Assembly: GCA_033239005.1 (NCBI GenBank)
Contig: BSQZ01000014.1
Location: forward strand, 4,926,001 to 4,990,000
DNA from: Lamellibrachia satsuma
Taxonomy: Eukaryota; Annelida; Polychaeta; Sabellida; Siboglinidae
DNA: 64,000 bases
Reading direction: 5' to 3'
Positions within the stretch are counted from its first letter, which is position 1. Each line of letters begins with the position of its first letter. The position numbers were made by a program, and so were the translations under genes. The notes beneath the pieces were generated by a model. That model was given only the letters and a program-made list of their open reading frames with translations, had not been told where the DNA came from and ran no database searches. This document shows, one piece after another, positions 31,267-44,966 of the stretch.

Positions 31267-32017
31267 TTAACAAAATGCCTATCCCCAGTACGGGCTATCT
31301 TGGTAGTTCATACGTGACAGTCATGATAGCAATGTTTACCAAAAGCAACAGGCCAATATGCCATCAATGCGCCGGAGATTGTTTAAGGGAGCGTCAGACG
31401 TATTACCCAGAAACAATCGCGTCACGCACGTGATGTAATACTCGTTGTCCGTTCGAAATGTTGAAGGTCTCATTAACTTAGACCCATGGATACTTGTGTT
31501 GGTTGTAGAATAGTAGAATATGTCTTTATTATTTATTGGCCCTTGGTTTGCGACCTCTGGTGCGTGCTTTCTACTATCTTTTTATTGTGTGTCTGCGACC
31601 TCGGCCAATGCGTGGGTGCGTGCTTTTTACTATAATTAATAATAAAAAAAAAAACAGATGGCGCGACGTACTCTCAAACGGTTTACGTACCGAAGTATTG
31701 CCGCGCGCGCGCGTGGTTTCTGCGATTGTTGGAAGTTGAAATTTTATGTAATGTAAACCGCCATCTTTTGGCGCGGGTTCGCGCGCGGTTTCTGCGATTG
31801 TCGGAAGGTTAACATTTTACGTAGCGAACATTTGATTTTCCATAAAAACCACTAAGAACCCTTGATATACGGGGTATTTAGAAAAAAAAGGCGTTTCGTT
31901 TAATTCGTGGGGTCGTAGATTAATCCCTGAACATTTGACGCCCGAGGTGCAAGCCGTCTAGGAAAAAAACGTGAGCACACATACAAACATATATACGCTA
32001 GCTCGATTATAGTTAGA
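31267..32017 (-). mobile_element. Non-autonomous Helitron-like element, copy 2, longer and degraded
   Basis: Shares with copy 1 the TCTAACTATAATCGAGC start (32017), the body with GTTTACGTACCGAAGTATT and CGCGTGGTTTCTGCGATTGT, and the hairpin near 31277-31293. The terminal CTAG is degraded to GTTAA. A 90-bp part (GCGCGGTTTCTGCGATTGT) is duplicated internally at about 31715 and 31785, and extra sequence lies near the hairpin end. Confidence 0.5.
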
Positions 32018-32319
32018 TGAATAATTGGCATTGCTTGCGTTCATACGTGAACTGTTTCATTTAGTTGTCACATCGTGCCGTCATTTCGGTTGTATTACTT
32101 GCATAACACTTGCAATTAGTTGCCAAGTGCGCGCCCGCATGCGTACGTATCTGTGCGTGCATTCGTGTGTGAAGTGGCGGAACTGTGCTAACCAGAACGC
32201 AGATAATCAGGAATCCTCAGCATTTCATGTGAAGGGAATTTGCAAACGCCAATATACCCCGTTAATTGTATAATTCGTTTATCCGAATAACTAGTTAATC
32301 CGGATACGTACACTGGGAT

Positions 32320-32660
32320 ATATACATCCATTACTTGAACTGTTACACTGGCTTCCTGTCAATTATCAAATCAAATTAAAACTGTCCACTCTTACAAATC
32401 GTACTGTATCTACACGACAACCACCCTACTTGGCAAGTCTACTGCATCTTTCAAACATTCCTAGGCAGCTCAGATAATATTTTTCACTACAACTTATTGT
32501 TCATAAAACTAATCTTAACTTGGGTAAACGTGCTTTCCATATAGCTGTACCTAATGTCTGGAATAAACTCCCCATTACTTTGGAAACATATAAAACTATA
32601 GGTACCTTCCGAAAAAGCTCAATACATATTTATTCAAAATTGCATTTCCACCATAAATCT
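32320..32660 (+). pseudogene. LINE reverse-transcriptase C-terminal remnant
   Basis: LHWLPVNYQIKLKLSTLT, PPYLASLLHLSN, then LGKRAFHIAVPNVWNKLP and TFRKSSIHIYSKLHF. The Leu-His-Trp-Leu-Pro, Pro-x-Tyr-Leu and Trp-Asn-x-Leu-Pro blocks are the C-terminus of jockey/L2-like LINEs. One stop and no upstream part. Confidence 0.6.
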
Positions 32661-33106
32661 TCAATGGTCATTGTTGCACCTTTGCCTGGTTTGTTGCGCA
32701 TCTGAACTCAGATTCGTGCCGATGATAGCATTATGGATAGGTAGACGCCTGCGTAATACTTGTGACTGTAAAGTCATCTTTACGTTATTAATCATGGGGC
32801 TGTTCTGAAAATTTAGGATTTCGTTGCACCCCCCTGTCAATATAGGTTTCTTGATATTTTCTTTTTAATTGAACTATTAGCTAATAATTTCCAAACACTA
32901 ATCAAAATCTAGGTGTCCGTTCTATTAGATAAACGACATTTATTATGAGTGGTTGACAACAATTCTCATGAATAGTTGAAATCACAAAATGTATAATAAA
33001 TTTTTTTATATCGAAATGTTTCACTTTCAAGTATAAATATGATACGTTCGGTCATTTTGTGCAACAATGACTCACTTTTTTCAGTAAAACATATCCTTAG
33101 TATACC

Positions 33107-33172
<66 letters not shown>

Positions 33173-33399
33173 CCATATAAGTTTTTATCAGCATATTCCC
33201 ACATCCATGTACTATCGCATAGATAAACAATTGGCGAGATGAATTCAATATTAATTAAGCTATCGTCATATATGTAACCCTAACCTCAAATGGAGAATAA
33301 AATCAACAGGTTAGAAAACGCTATTGCACATAATTGCTACATTTTATATATCGCTGGATTTCGCTTTTCGAGATGAGTCGAGTTGTACTCGTCGCTGAT

Positions 33400-35945
33400 T
33401 TGTGTCCTATAGCGACTGGGAGAAAAATGAGGAACACACAGTCATTGACACACCGCCAACCGATCTGGATGCTGTCAACACGTTGATGAAGAAGTCAATG
33501 GACATAGTTGACATGGTTAGTGACTTGATTGTGACCAGGCTGTGTATTGCAAGGCTATTGAGATATACAATTCTCTTTGCATGACAGGCTTGAGAGAATT
33601 GTGTGTCCCATGGGTGCGTTCCATATCATCATCAATTTCAAGGTAATCAATGGGCGTCGCTTTGGCAGCGCAGGTTTGCGAGATGTGTTGAGCGAGTCAG
33701 ATATCTTAGCAACAGGTTCCGTTGATTCTACACCTGGTGGTCAACATTACAACAGAGGTGTCAGGGCTCACAAGTTGGTTGCAGAATTCATTGGTCGACT
33801 TCGTTGGACTATGTTTCTGCAGTGGAACATAGAACAAGAACCACATCTAGACATGGTCTCTCTAGCAAAGGCCATTGATCAGGTGATCATGGATTCCGGG
33901 GTCAATCAAAATTTACCCCAGAAAATGTATGTCCAGAAAAAAAACGCACGTACCGTTGACATATGAAATCTTCACAATGGCAAAGCAGCGTTTTTCTCAT
34001 CACTTGGACCAAATGGAAAGTTCTGGTCATCATACATTGATATTGTGGATCTTCTGTTGCAATTTATTCTGTCCGCCAAAGAGGCTGGTTGGAGCTTGCA
34101 AATACAGTGTTTGCTAGAGATGACGGCATGGTTTGCAGCATATGCCATATACTTACCTGCATACGTTCTACAAATGATGACACTTCCGGAAAGTCATCCA
34201 GATACACACACATTCCTTATCAGTGGTGAATTTGCAGTGCAACGATCGACAGTAAATTAATTTGGCCGCATTTCACATGACAGAACGTTTGAAGTGATTG
34301 TAAACCGGGACACGAATTCCCGTGGTTGAATTGTGGGAATCACACTGAATCATGGAACAGTTATTACATGGATGGTACCATGGAGGTGAATAATTGCGTT
34401 TTTGAAGGGAAATGTCTGGACAATCGAATACAGCTACAAACCACAGCTGTTGGGAAAAGACGTGTTGAAGAAGACGATGCTGCTGTGCGACGTATTTAGA
34501 CATGCATCACAAACTGGATCAACCAATTTCAGGCAGATGATAAACTGTGTCATCTGGCTTCTGGAAGAAATGCGACAAGTGACATTTCACTGACATTTTG
34601 GGAGCACATGCAAAGTGGAGGAAGCTCTCAACATTATTTCTATGCGCCAGTAGCAAGGATGAAACTGAAAACCTTTAAATCTTTGGATGTGAGTAAAACA
34701 TCCAAGAAACAAACTGCTGTCTTGAGATCAAGCCATGAACTCTTTTTGACGTGTCAAAATATATATCTGCCAGAATTCGTGAAGTACTCTTTGGGTTCAG
34801 TACGTACCCCTTGCCATTGCAACACATGAGGGGAACTTGGTCAAGACTGTCAAAGCATCTCTGCTGAAGGAACTGGAGAATAATTCCAGTGCTATTAATG
34901 CGGTACCTTGTGACAGCACATGGATTGTAGATGCGATGGCAATCCTGCCGGCAATCAATGTATACACGACAATGACCTATCCGGGAGTTCGCCCATCTTG
35001 TTTTCAACACCATTGTCATAGGTGTTGGAATGTCTTCGCGAATTCACTTGGTGGACACTTATCTTGAAATTTCAATCAGGAATGCCGAGAGATCGCCGTA
35101 CGACGTCTACATCAAGTTTGCTGGGAACTACAATTAACTGGGAGAACCAAACAATTGATCATCAATTCAAATAAAAGTCACTTCTAGGTGCACAGTTCAA
35201 GCAAGAACTATCACAGTTTCTTCTGGACATATGGCTGCAACCAGCGTATGCAGCAGAATTAAGTAAGCGGTCCCTTTATGTGACCAATGGAGAAGAGTGC
35301 CACCTGCTTCAAGTAGCGACAACTGACAGAAGTCATATAATCATGACACCAGTTCTTCATGCTTATCACGCGGCTCACATTGGTTCTAACATATGGTTCT
35401 CAGATCCCCTGATAGCGACGAAGCCATAATAGCAATTGGAATTAGTCAAACCATTCCAGCTACAATGCTATTCAGCACAGGGACACAACATCGGAAAAGA
35501 AACATCGATATCACACAAATTGGATGTACTATCGGACCAGACATATGTGAAGCCCTGATTGGCTGTGCTGCATTTAGTGGTTGTGACTCAACCAGCGCCT
35601 TTGTTGGTCAAAGCATAATGCTACAAACTGCTACATGATCACCGTCCATTCAGAAGTACCTTGGCCAAACTAGGCAAATCGTTTGTTGCCGATGAAGAAC
35701 TATTGCAGGAAGGTGAAGCGGCAAGATGCGCCCTCTATGGGCGATTACAAGAGTATGATGTGAACGGATTGCGTCATACTATGTTTAAGTCGAGAACAAC
35801 AGACCCAGCGAAGTTGCCACCATGTAAGGATGCATGTGTCCAACACATCAAGTGAACTAACTATCAGGAAGCCATTTGGCGGCACGACCAATGTTGGTAC
35901 ATTGGAAGGACAGTCCTGCATCTCCACAGGCAGTACTTGAACGTG
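33400..35945 (+). pseudogene. Decayed long ORF of an uncharacterised multi-copy invertebrate family
   Basis: Several plus-strand frames carry connected protein-like pieces: GLRDVLSESDILATGSVD, LDMVSLAKAIDQVIMDSG, FAAYAIYLPAYVLQMMTLP, SGEFAVQRSTVN, AARCALYGRLQEYDVNGL, DPAKLPPCKDACVQHIK. I recall proteins with the same order (a Ser-Gly-x-Phe-x-Val-x-Arg-Ser block in the middle and a Leu-Pro-Pro-x-Lys-Asp-Ala ... His-Ile-Lys block near the end) in many copies in corals and molluscs, without a known function. Many frameshifts and stops. Position within inverted termini suggests it encoded the transposase or an accessory protein. Confidence 0.5.
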
Positions 35946-36145
35946 TCAGCTCCACAGGCAATACTTGAACGTGTCAGCTCCACAGGCAGTACTTGGAAGT
36001 GTCAGCTCCACAGGCAGTACTTGAACGTGTCCGCTCCACAGGCAGTACTTGAACGTGTCGGCTCCACAGGCAATACTTGAACGTGTCCGCTCCATAGGCA
36101 GTACTTGAACCTGTCAGCTCCACAGGCAGTACTTGAACGTGCCAC
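35920..36145. repeat. 28-bp minisatellite, about 8 copies
   Basis: Unit GTACTTGAACGTGTCAGCTC plus CACAGGCA, repeated at 28-bp intervals with small changes. It lies at the 3' end of the decayed ORF within the DNA transposon. Confidence 0.85.
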
Positions 36146-37180
36146 GTGGCGCTCGGTGCTCGTGCAAGCTCAATCGGTTAACATGTGCTTGCCACTGGGA
36201 TGCCGATGGCTGATAAAATAGACAGATCACACCGACAGACATGGATGTTGACACATCACTGTCAGAAGACGACTCCGATATGGAGTGACATATGGTTCAT
36301 GAAGCAGTGTGTCAGTTTGTGAACTTCAATAGAGAGCCTTAAAAATTATGTCGTATTTCAAATATGTTGTCATCACTATCATAATATTTGTGATTTGCCG
36401 AAAGGTCTACTGATATTAACATAATTTTAAGTCAATACATGCATCTTATAATTATGCATTTAGATGTCATCAAGACAAATATGTTGTATTATTAAATACA
36501 TGTTAGCCAGAAATGTATATAATCACATAGAAAGTCGTTCATATGAACACAATGTGAGCTATGCCCACTCTGAAAAGACCACATAAACATATAAACCATG
36601 TCTCTTGATATGAAATTTCATATAAGGCATGATGTTGCTGTTGCATGTATGATTCCGTCTAACGTATATTGACAGAAAAAAGGTGTATTTCATACAATGC
36701 ATGGGCAAAAAGTTAAATGTGTACACCTGATAAATGGTAAAAGATTGTTTTGCATTAAGTTAAATTATTTTATTTATGGCATATTTTGTGATTTCAGCTA
36801 GTTTTTTATTTTGTCAACAACTCATGATAAATGTCGTTTTTTAATAGAACTGCCGCTTAAGACGTTGATAATGTTTGGAAATTATTAGTTGATAGTTTAA
36901 TTAAAAAGAAAATATCAAGAAACCTATGTTGTGGGGGGGCATGCAGCCAACCTTTGTTTTAAAGTTATTTTGGAAACCAGTCCTAGTACTATAATGGAAA
37001 TGTGCAATAATGATACATACCACAAAAGCGAACAGCTGCTTTGAACCAAATCAGTAGCAGCATTGTCATTTCTGTAAAACGTATCCAACTTTTAGAACGA
37101 CTGTTAACGTTATCTCATCGAATGACTACGAAGAAGCGTATGACGCAACGGCGATTATTGATTGTCATATGATATAGCAC

Positions 37181-37216
37181 CATTCCATTTCCTCAGAACA
37201 TTAACTTGTGCGATAT

Positions 37217-37309
<93 letters not shown>

Positions 37310-37326
37310 ATTTTATATTACGCGTT

Positions 37327-37364
<38 letters not shown>

Positions 37365-37400
37365 TATCGCACAAGTTAACGTTCTGAGGAAATAGAATGA
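37181..37400. repeat. Inverted repeat with TA microsatellite core
   Basis: Arms of about 37 bp (TTTCCTCAGAACATTAACTT, then GTGCGATAT, at 37185-37217, and its complement at 37362-37397) enclose three TA blocks. The match is nearly perfect, so the structure could form a cruciform or be a small palindromic element whose centre became a microsatellite. Confidence 0.7.
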
Positions 37401-37418
37401 CGTGATATCACGTGAATG

Positions 37419-37421
<3 letters not shown>

Positions 37422-37462
<41 letters not shown>

Positions 37463-37568
37463 AATTATTTTATGTATGTGCACAATTTGTATATCATGAC
37501 ACGTGTAAAATATATGAGCAATCAACGTAAAAAATTGCGCTAAGATGAGTGACTGATTTTGGGTAATG

Positions 37569-37643
<75 letters not shown>

Positions 37644-37939
37644 CGTGAACAAATGTTGAGAGATTATAATCATAACAGTGGAGTGAATTTCAGTATGTTG
37701 CGATTGGTTTGTTTTGGAAATTGACGTCACATGTTTGTGTGTGTGTGTATGTGTTTGTTTGTGTGTGCGTGCGTGCGTGCGTGCGTGCGTGCGTGTGATA
37801 GCATAGTACATATATTCGTTATCGTTATGCTAGCCTTAACTATGCATAAACTAGGCATTTCGCGCGGTAACGTTCGACATCCGTTTTGCGCGGTATCATA
37901 GATACCTCCTGTAGGCCTTAGTTAGCATGCGTGAAGCAG

Positions 37940-37978
<39 letters not shown>
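37422..37978. repeat. Further (TA)n and (GTGC)n microsatellites
   Basis: TA blocks at about 37422-37461, 37571-37640 and 37942-37978, and a GTGT/GCGT run at 37735-37797. No other feature. Confidence 0.9.
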
Positions 37979-37979
<1 letters not shown>

Positions 37980-38639
37980 GATAATAGTACTACACTATGT
38001 TTTGATTCGGTAGTTTGATTCAAATAATCTTGTATAATGTGAATTCACTGCTGCTTGATATTAAATACAGTAGAGAAGCTCAGCTATTATAACGTTGTTG
38101 GGTACATAATATATATTGATGTGTTTTACATCATAAACATAATGCACTTACGTTCTCATTGATGATTTTAACTATTGCATGCAGAAAAATAGTAGTATTT
38201 ATTGTACAAACTGAATCGGTGCGTTTCCTGGGGTATCACATATTTCTCAAAACAAGGCATTCATTCTGTATAGTTTCAACAAGGGTCTACTAAAACAGCA
38301 GGGCTTGACGCCATATGCACACCGCGTCAATTCATTTATGAATTAAGCAACACAAGTCTTAAGTAACTATTGGTTAGAGAATTCGCCAAATGATGACATT
38401 TATTATTGGAGAGTGGACTGCTTATCATGCAGACACTTTGGGGACAACGATAACAGGAATGTTAGCTCTACAATGCAATCTAAATACGATGCTGAACCCA
38501 TGATGTACGGCCTCGTCCGAAACTTGAGGTTTCGTAGAATCTACGTTCCTACATGCCACGACAGTAACACGTATTCTTATACATACACCATACCTTAATC
38601 GTCCCACGTGGTAATGAAAGTAAAACCAGTACGCAGCAC

Positions 38640-39660
38640 ACCGCGTCAAATCCTTATTGTCGTATGCAACGACAAATGAAGGATGTGCGCATGAGCACTC
38701 CCTCCAGCATACGGAAGCTATTCAGAGCCAAGCCCAAGGGCCTCACTATATAGACAAGGCAGTTAGTGCTGAAGGTCAACATGTGCCGCTCAAACCTGTT
38801 CCACCCAAATGAAACCAGCAACTCGCGTAAACTCGCAGCGCCCAGAGTTGCTGGAGAGGTTGGCACCTTCGTGCGCCGAAAAATAACAGCAACGTGCTCC
38901 CGGAAAAGAAGGATGTCATCAAATGAAAGACGCGCTACGGCCTGACTGACACCATGGGCAGTTCTCTGGAAAAACTACGTGCTGAAAAATCCGGTAAGTT
39001 CCGCCAGCAAGGCGCAGTTCTACAAGAACCGCCCAATGCAGATGAAACTGATCCAGTGGACTTAACGGAGGCAATGCCTATGCCAAAGAATATTGCTTTG
39101 TGAATTCTGGTGATCAAATCATTTCTAAATCATGTGACGCTGTACTGGCTATGAGCGAAGGAGTAGACCGTGTCGTTCAAGAATTTCTACCTTACGTTAA
39201 TATCGCCTTTCGACAAAGGAGAAGTGACGTGCCATACAATAACAAAAAAGCATCAAGAAAGTAAAACTCGTCGAAGTGACCTATTCGAAGGATATGTTCT
39301 CCCTGGAATTCACTGCCGACCTTGCGAACCTTCGTGTACATTCAGGGCGTGTTCAGACACAGCGTGCAGAGATACGTAGGCTCCGCACGGCCATGAAGCC
39401 ACTGCAAGAATGCGCAATTCAAATAGATTATGCTGATAACTACGCAAGTTATTATGCAACCACTGATGACACAACCACCACTGATGACACAGTCATCGCT
39501 TATAATATATGACGACGACCGATGACACAGCCATCGCTGATGACACGACGACCACTGACAAAACAACCATTTTTGACGACACAACCACCGTTGATGTCAC
39601 AACAGGTGATGTCGCCGAAGGCCACTGTTCATCAACGACGAAGCCACGATGATGCCGTAA
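38640..39660 (+). pseudogene. Decayed coding fragment(s), unclassified
   Basis: Short protein-like pieces in changing frames: MKDVRMSTPSSIRKLFRAKP, LEFTADLANLRVHSG, LRTAMKPLQECAIQIDYADN and a Thr/Asp-rich stretch of repeated TTDDTTTTDD. The segment Cys-x-Ile-Gln-x-Asp-Tyr-Ala-x-Asn-Tyr recalls an Asp-Phe-Ala-Glu-Asn-Tyr motif that I have seen in multi-copy uncharacterised invertebrate proteins, perhaps transposon-derived. Not alignable by eye beyond that. Confidence 0.3.
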
Positions 39661-39843
39661 ATTCAAACACCTCCCTCAGGCGCAAGTAGCCATATTAAGC
39701 TGTCCTGTATATTAAAAAAAATCTTCAGTACATCTATTGTATTAGATGACACGATGAAAACAATATATGAAAGCCACCAAATCGACTAAGTGTCCAGGTT
39801 TCTTGAGAATCGACCATCTATATATTATGTTTGTAATGTTTAG

Positions 39844-39954
39844 ATTATGGTGCATGTTGGAGCTATCCGTGTCAGAATGGTGGGACATGTGACATGGATA
39901 ACGAACCATACACGTGCGAATGCGCATCGGGTTACTTTGGGTATCACTGCGAAA
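39844..39954 (+). CDS. Exon: EGF-like domain 5
   Basis: Acceptor TTGTAATGTTTAG, donor GAAA|GTAAGT. YGACWSYPCQNGGTCD, YTCECASGYFGYHCE: complete six-Cys module. Phase 1-1. It follows an 8.7-kb intron full of mobile DNA. Confidence 0.82.
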
Positions 39955-40487
39955 GTAAGTATATACCTCTTACCTTACGAATTTGTGAATAGCTATAATT
40001 ATATACGTTACAGAAAACTTAATTAGTATATTATGAACGTTACTATGTCAGTTTAGTCAATTACAATGAATTGAAATGCATGGGATTTTGTTTTCAATAT
40101 TTCACCTGCCTTGCCCTCTTCAAACAACGTGTTGATTTTATTTTACGTGTTATGCTGGTATCACAATTTTATTGAAAAACAAACAAACATTTGACTTTAC
40201 TGCTTAATCTACATGTCCATTGCATTATATTCCATACGGAATAAAATGTGAATGTTTAATGACCAGTCAGTCAGCTATTTTGCATATCTTCCTCCAAATA
40301 ATTTATATACTAGAGTGTGAATTTTTTATGAGGCCAGACATTTATTCAGACATACATTACACTGATATTAATTTCATGCGGAACATTGTATTCAGGCATG
40401 CTTTCCCCGTGAGACTTTTCCTACGTACCATTGTTAATTATTGTGTTGCTAGATAAGACATTATATAGAAAACCTTTCCTTGTGTAG

Positions 40488-40598
40488 ATTTTAATGCGTG
40501 CTGGAGCAGTCCATGCATGCACGACGGAGTTTGCCAGAGGATTGAAAACTCATACAAATGCAGCTGCTGGGAAAGTTCCACAGGAATAAACTGTGAAA
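40488..40598 (+). CDS. Exon: EGF-like domain 6
   Basis: Acceptor TTCCTTGTGTAG, donor GAAA|GTAAAT. NACWSSPCMHDGVCQR, YKCSCWESSTGINCE. Phase 1-1. The donor is only about 60 bp from the long CGGT microsatellite. Confidence 0.82.
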
Positions 40599-40660
40599 GT
40601 AAATTGTTATATTAATATTTGTGTGTGTGCGTGTGCGTGTGCGTGTGCGTGTGTTTGGGT

Positions 40661-40966
40661 TGGTCGGTCGGTCGGTCGGTCGGTCGGTCGGTCGGTCGGT
40701 CGGTCGGTCGGTCGGTCGGTCGGTCGGTCGGTCGGTCGGTCGGTCGGTCGGTCGGTCGGTCGGTCGGTCGGTCGGTCGGTCGGTCGGTCGGTCGGTCGGT
40801 CGGTCGGTCGGTCGGTCGGTCGGTCGGTCGGTCGGTCGGTCGGTCGGTCGGTCGGTCGGTCGGTCGGTCGGTCGGTCGGTCGGTCGGTCGGTCGGTCGGT
40901 CGGTCGGTCGGTCGGTCGGTCGGTCGGTCGGTCGGTCGGTCGGTCGGTCGGTCGGTCGGTCGGTCG
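40661..40966. repeat. (CGGT)n microsatellite, about 76 units
   Basis: Uninterrupted tetranucleotide of about 306 bp with a CpG in every unit, preceded by a (GTGTGC)n run at 40619-40652. It yields spurious Val-Gly-Arg-Ser and Pro-Thr-Asp-Arg frames. It lies in the intron after EGF6. Confidence 0.98.
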
Positions 40967-41224
40967 TTTATTTTGTTTCATTACTTTTTTTGTAATTCTC
41001 TGTTTCAGCTTCGTTGTGCTCATGTTTGGAGAAAATGTCTGACGACCTCAGAACGTGTATTCTCCTCCCAAAGATTATATTTCCTATACACATTAGGTTA
41101 GTTAGCGACAATTTCATGTTCACATTAGTAATGACAAAATGAATATCTAAGTGAATAATTAACATGATGTAGTAAAGATTTAAGAACCTGTTATATTCGC
41201 CAAAAAAAAAACGGTCTAGAAAGA

Positions 41225-42745
<1,521 letters not shown>

Positions 42746-43587
42746 ACGTTTGTCTGTCCTTGTTTTGAATAAAGACTACATAATACAAATTTACAAGCTT
42801 ACACATCAGTTCAGTTTGTCTTCTTTTGGTTCACAAAATAGTGTTGCAATTTGCAATCCACTTATATTAAAAGTTAGCAATTTATATTTTCTGATCTTAG
42901 ACTACTGGTTGTTGAGAGGGTTAGCACATGCCAATAGGACAGGCTTGTAATCTAATTTGTCCTTTTTAGCCAGACTGCTGGCACCAGATTACACTGGCAG
43001 TCTGACTTGAGTCCCTTACTTCTACCGAGGAAGACACACCGGGCAGGTCTGAGCAGTCAGTCAGCCAGTGCCAAGTGGCATGGTCTCCTGACTGCATCAA
43101 AGTCATTTCATGGCTAACTGGTTGGTTAACTGATGAATGGCTCTTTATGGACATCCTGGTGACTTAATTAAGCAAACGGATTATGGCCTGAACTGGTAGC
43201 CTACAATTGTTTGCTTAACAGGGTGTTTCTGACTGGGAAAATATGCTGCCTGTTGCCTTTTTGGGCATCATAGAATGGGGTGTACTATGTGTAGGGATGG
43301 TAAGGGGGTAATCAATCTTAAAAAATAGTTGAACATTCAAATACTTCAGGAAAGTTTAATTTTGTTAACTACAAATAAATAATTGTTCACAGAATATATT
43401 GAGAAAGTACTCAGATGTATTCACAATGTACTCGTAAACTTTGAGTATGAGTACGAGTACATCAGTTCAATAGTACATCGATTTAAATATGTGTTTGGCA
43501 TTTCAAATTATTGTTTTATTATGTATTAATTATGTCTTAGTTAATGTTTAATTAACTTTACATTAGTTATTTACTAATTAATCAGTG

Positions 43588-43925
43588 TGGGGCGCGTTAG
43601 TGTAGCGGTTAGACCGTTAGAACGTCGGACTCTCAATCGAGAGAACCCGGGTCAGAATCATCTTGTGCCGTTTCGAAGCTTTGGCAATTTCGTTCATCCC
43701 ACGTTGCCACAGTTCCCTCAGCTGTATAAATGAGTTCCTGGCTACAGACAGAGACGTCTATAGGAACACAATTAATAGTCTTCGCGCAGTAATTGCAGCA
43801 TGGCTGAATGCTTCCCGTAGAAGTTGAAATGGCGTTGGAATTAACGGATGTGCCAGGGTGTGAAATGTAAAGCGCTTTGAACAGTGGATACCGCGCTATA
43901 TAAAAAAGTACCTTTACCTTTTACT
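43588..43925 (+). mobile_element. tRNA-derived SINE
   Basis: The head has a perfect A box (TAGTGTAGCGG), an anticodon-stem-like GACTCTCAATCGAGAG and a degraded B box (GGGTCAGAATC). The tail has the widespread SINE motif GTAAAGCGCTTTGAACAG, then CGCGCTATATAA, and ends in an ACCTTT/TTA-rich stretch. About 335 bp, a usual size. The acceptor-stem pairing of a functional tRNA is missing, so it is not a tRNA gene. Confidence 0.7.
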
Positions 43926-44045
43926 TAACATACACATGGGTATATATTTGTTTAAACGCTGCATCCCATATATATGACATCGAACCAACATGTGGTGAAA
44001 ATTTAAATAATTTCGGACTTTCTGTTTTTGTTGGTGTTTCAAGAG

Positions 44046-44306
44046 AATATGCACAGTGCTTTACATATTACATGTGGTTCACTAGATGTGTACAGAACTG
44101 CGGCTCTCCAGCGAGTACCATCGAGAAGCTGGGTCTGATCGTGGAGTGTGGTGATTGTGCGGTGTCATCAGCATACTCGTACACATGGGACACCAATGCG
44201 ACTATTAACTGGATGCATGACACTGGCACGGGACGGAACTCCTGGGCTCTCAGCGTCAAAGCCGATGTACTTAAGGTGGATCAAGTGTACATGTTCGGTG
44301 TAAGAG
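44046..44306 (+). CDS. Exon: start of the REJ-like region
   Basis: Acceptor choice is uncertain (several AGs at 44043-44095); 44046 is the one whose phase fits the upstream EGF exon. The peptide has CGSPASTIEKLGLIVECG, CAVSSAYSYTWDTNATIN, SWALSVKADVLKVDQVYMFG: paired Cys and Tyr/Trp pattern as in REJ domains of polycystin-1-like proteins. Donor AGAG|GTAATT, phase 1. Confidence 0.65.
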
Positions 44307-44476
44307 GTAATTGTTTTACATTTCGTCCACATATTGACAGATGATGAGTACGCGTAGGGCCGTATATTAGAACACGAAAACGTATTATAATATTAAATAA
44401 AATAACATTATTGATAATTAATTTTAAATATGCATGATGTCACCTTGCTTCAGTGCATGCAATGCCGCAGTTCTAG

Positions 44477-44689
44477 GTGGACCTTGTAGTAGGAAAGAAG
44501 CGTACGAAACACACATTTTGCATACATCGCCGCCACCGACGAAAGGCAACTGCTCTATTGAACCTACGATTGGAATGGCTAGTGAAACCAAGTTTACTGT
44601 CATGTGCGAGGGTTTCTATGACACATTACAGCCCCTGACATATATATTCGTATTTAAGACTGCCGAACAATGTGATCCAGATCTGCAAG
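44477..44689 (+). CDS. Exon: REJ-like region, second part
   Basis: The acceptor CAGTTCTAG|G at 44476 is chosen because it matches phase 1 of the preceding exon (an earlier AG at 44453 does not). GGPCSRKEAYE, then GNCSIEPTIGMASETKF, VMCEGFYDTLQPLTYIF. The Gly-x-Cys-x-Ile-x-Pro and Pro-Leu-Thr-Tyr patterns are characteristic of REJ/PKD1 families. Donor CAAG|GTTAGT, phase 1. Confidence 0.75.
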
Positions 44690-44966
44690 GTTAGTTCCAA
44701 AATAGTAGATGTGACAGCGTGTTTTATGCTGCAGGTAGACATATACGCATACACACTTGATGTTGCACAAATGTTAAACGACATTTTCAAAGAGCTTCAT
44801 TGGTTATCTGAACGGGTCTTTATAAAATACTTAATTAGTATTTATAGCACGTCGGATGGTTAGATATATGTATTTTCGAATTAACAAACTGTTGCAAACA
44901 TGACAACACTCCAAGATGATGCAGCAGTGCTTGCTAACACAGTAATAAATTATATGCTTTGCCCAG

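Larger units (their letters stand above)
32796..36984 (+). mobile_element. Unclassified DNA transposon, 4.2 kb, with about 0.2-kb terminal inverted repeats
   Basis: 32796-33003 is matched in inverted orientation by about 36767-36984: both arms contain ATAGGTTTCTTGATATTTTC followed by TTTTTAATTAAACTA, AATAATTTCCAAACA, CGACATTTATTATGAG and TGAAATCACAAAAT. The outermost parts (GGGGCTGTTCTGAAAAT and AGGACTGGTTTCCAAAAT) are more diverged. A decayed coding region lies between. Target-site duplication is not obvious. A (TG)n run at 33109-33164 and a 28-bp minisatellite at 35920-36145 lie inside. Confidence 0.65.

Noticed and set aside
40593..41101. Val-Gly-Arg-Ser and Pro-Thr-Asp-Arg repeat ORFs up to 160 aa
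   Set aside because: All frames of a CGGT tetranucleotide are open; no support as protein.
43588..43665. Functional tRNA gene
   Set aside because: A box and anticodon-like stem are present, but the acceptor stem does not pair and a SINE tail follows.
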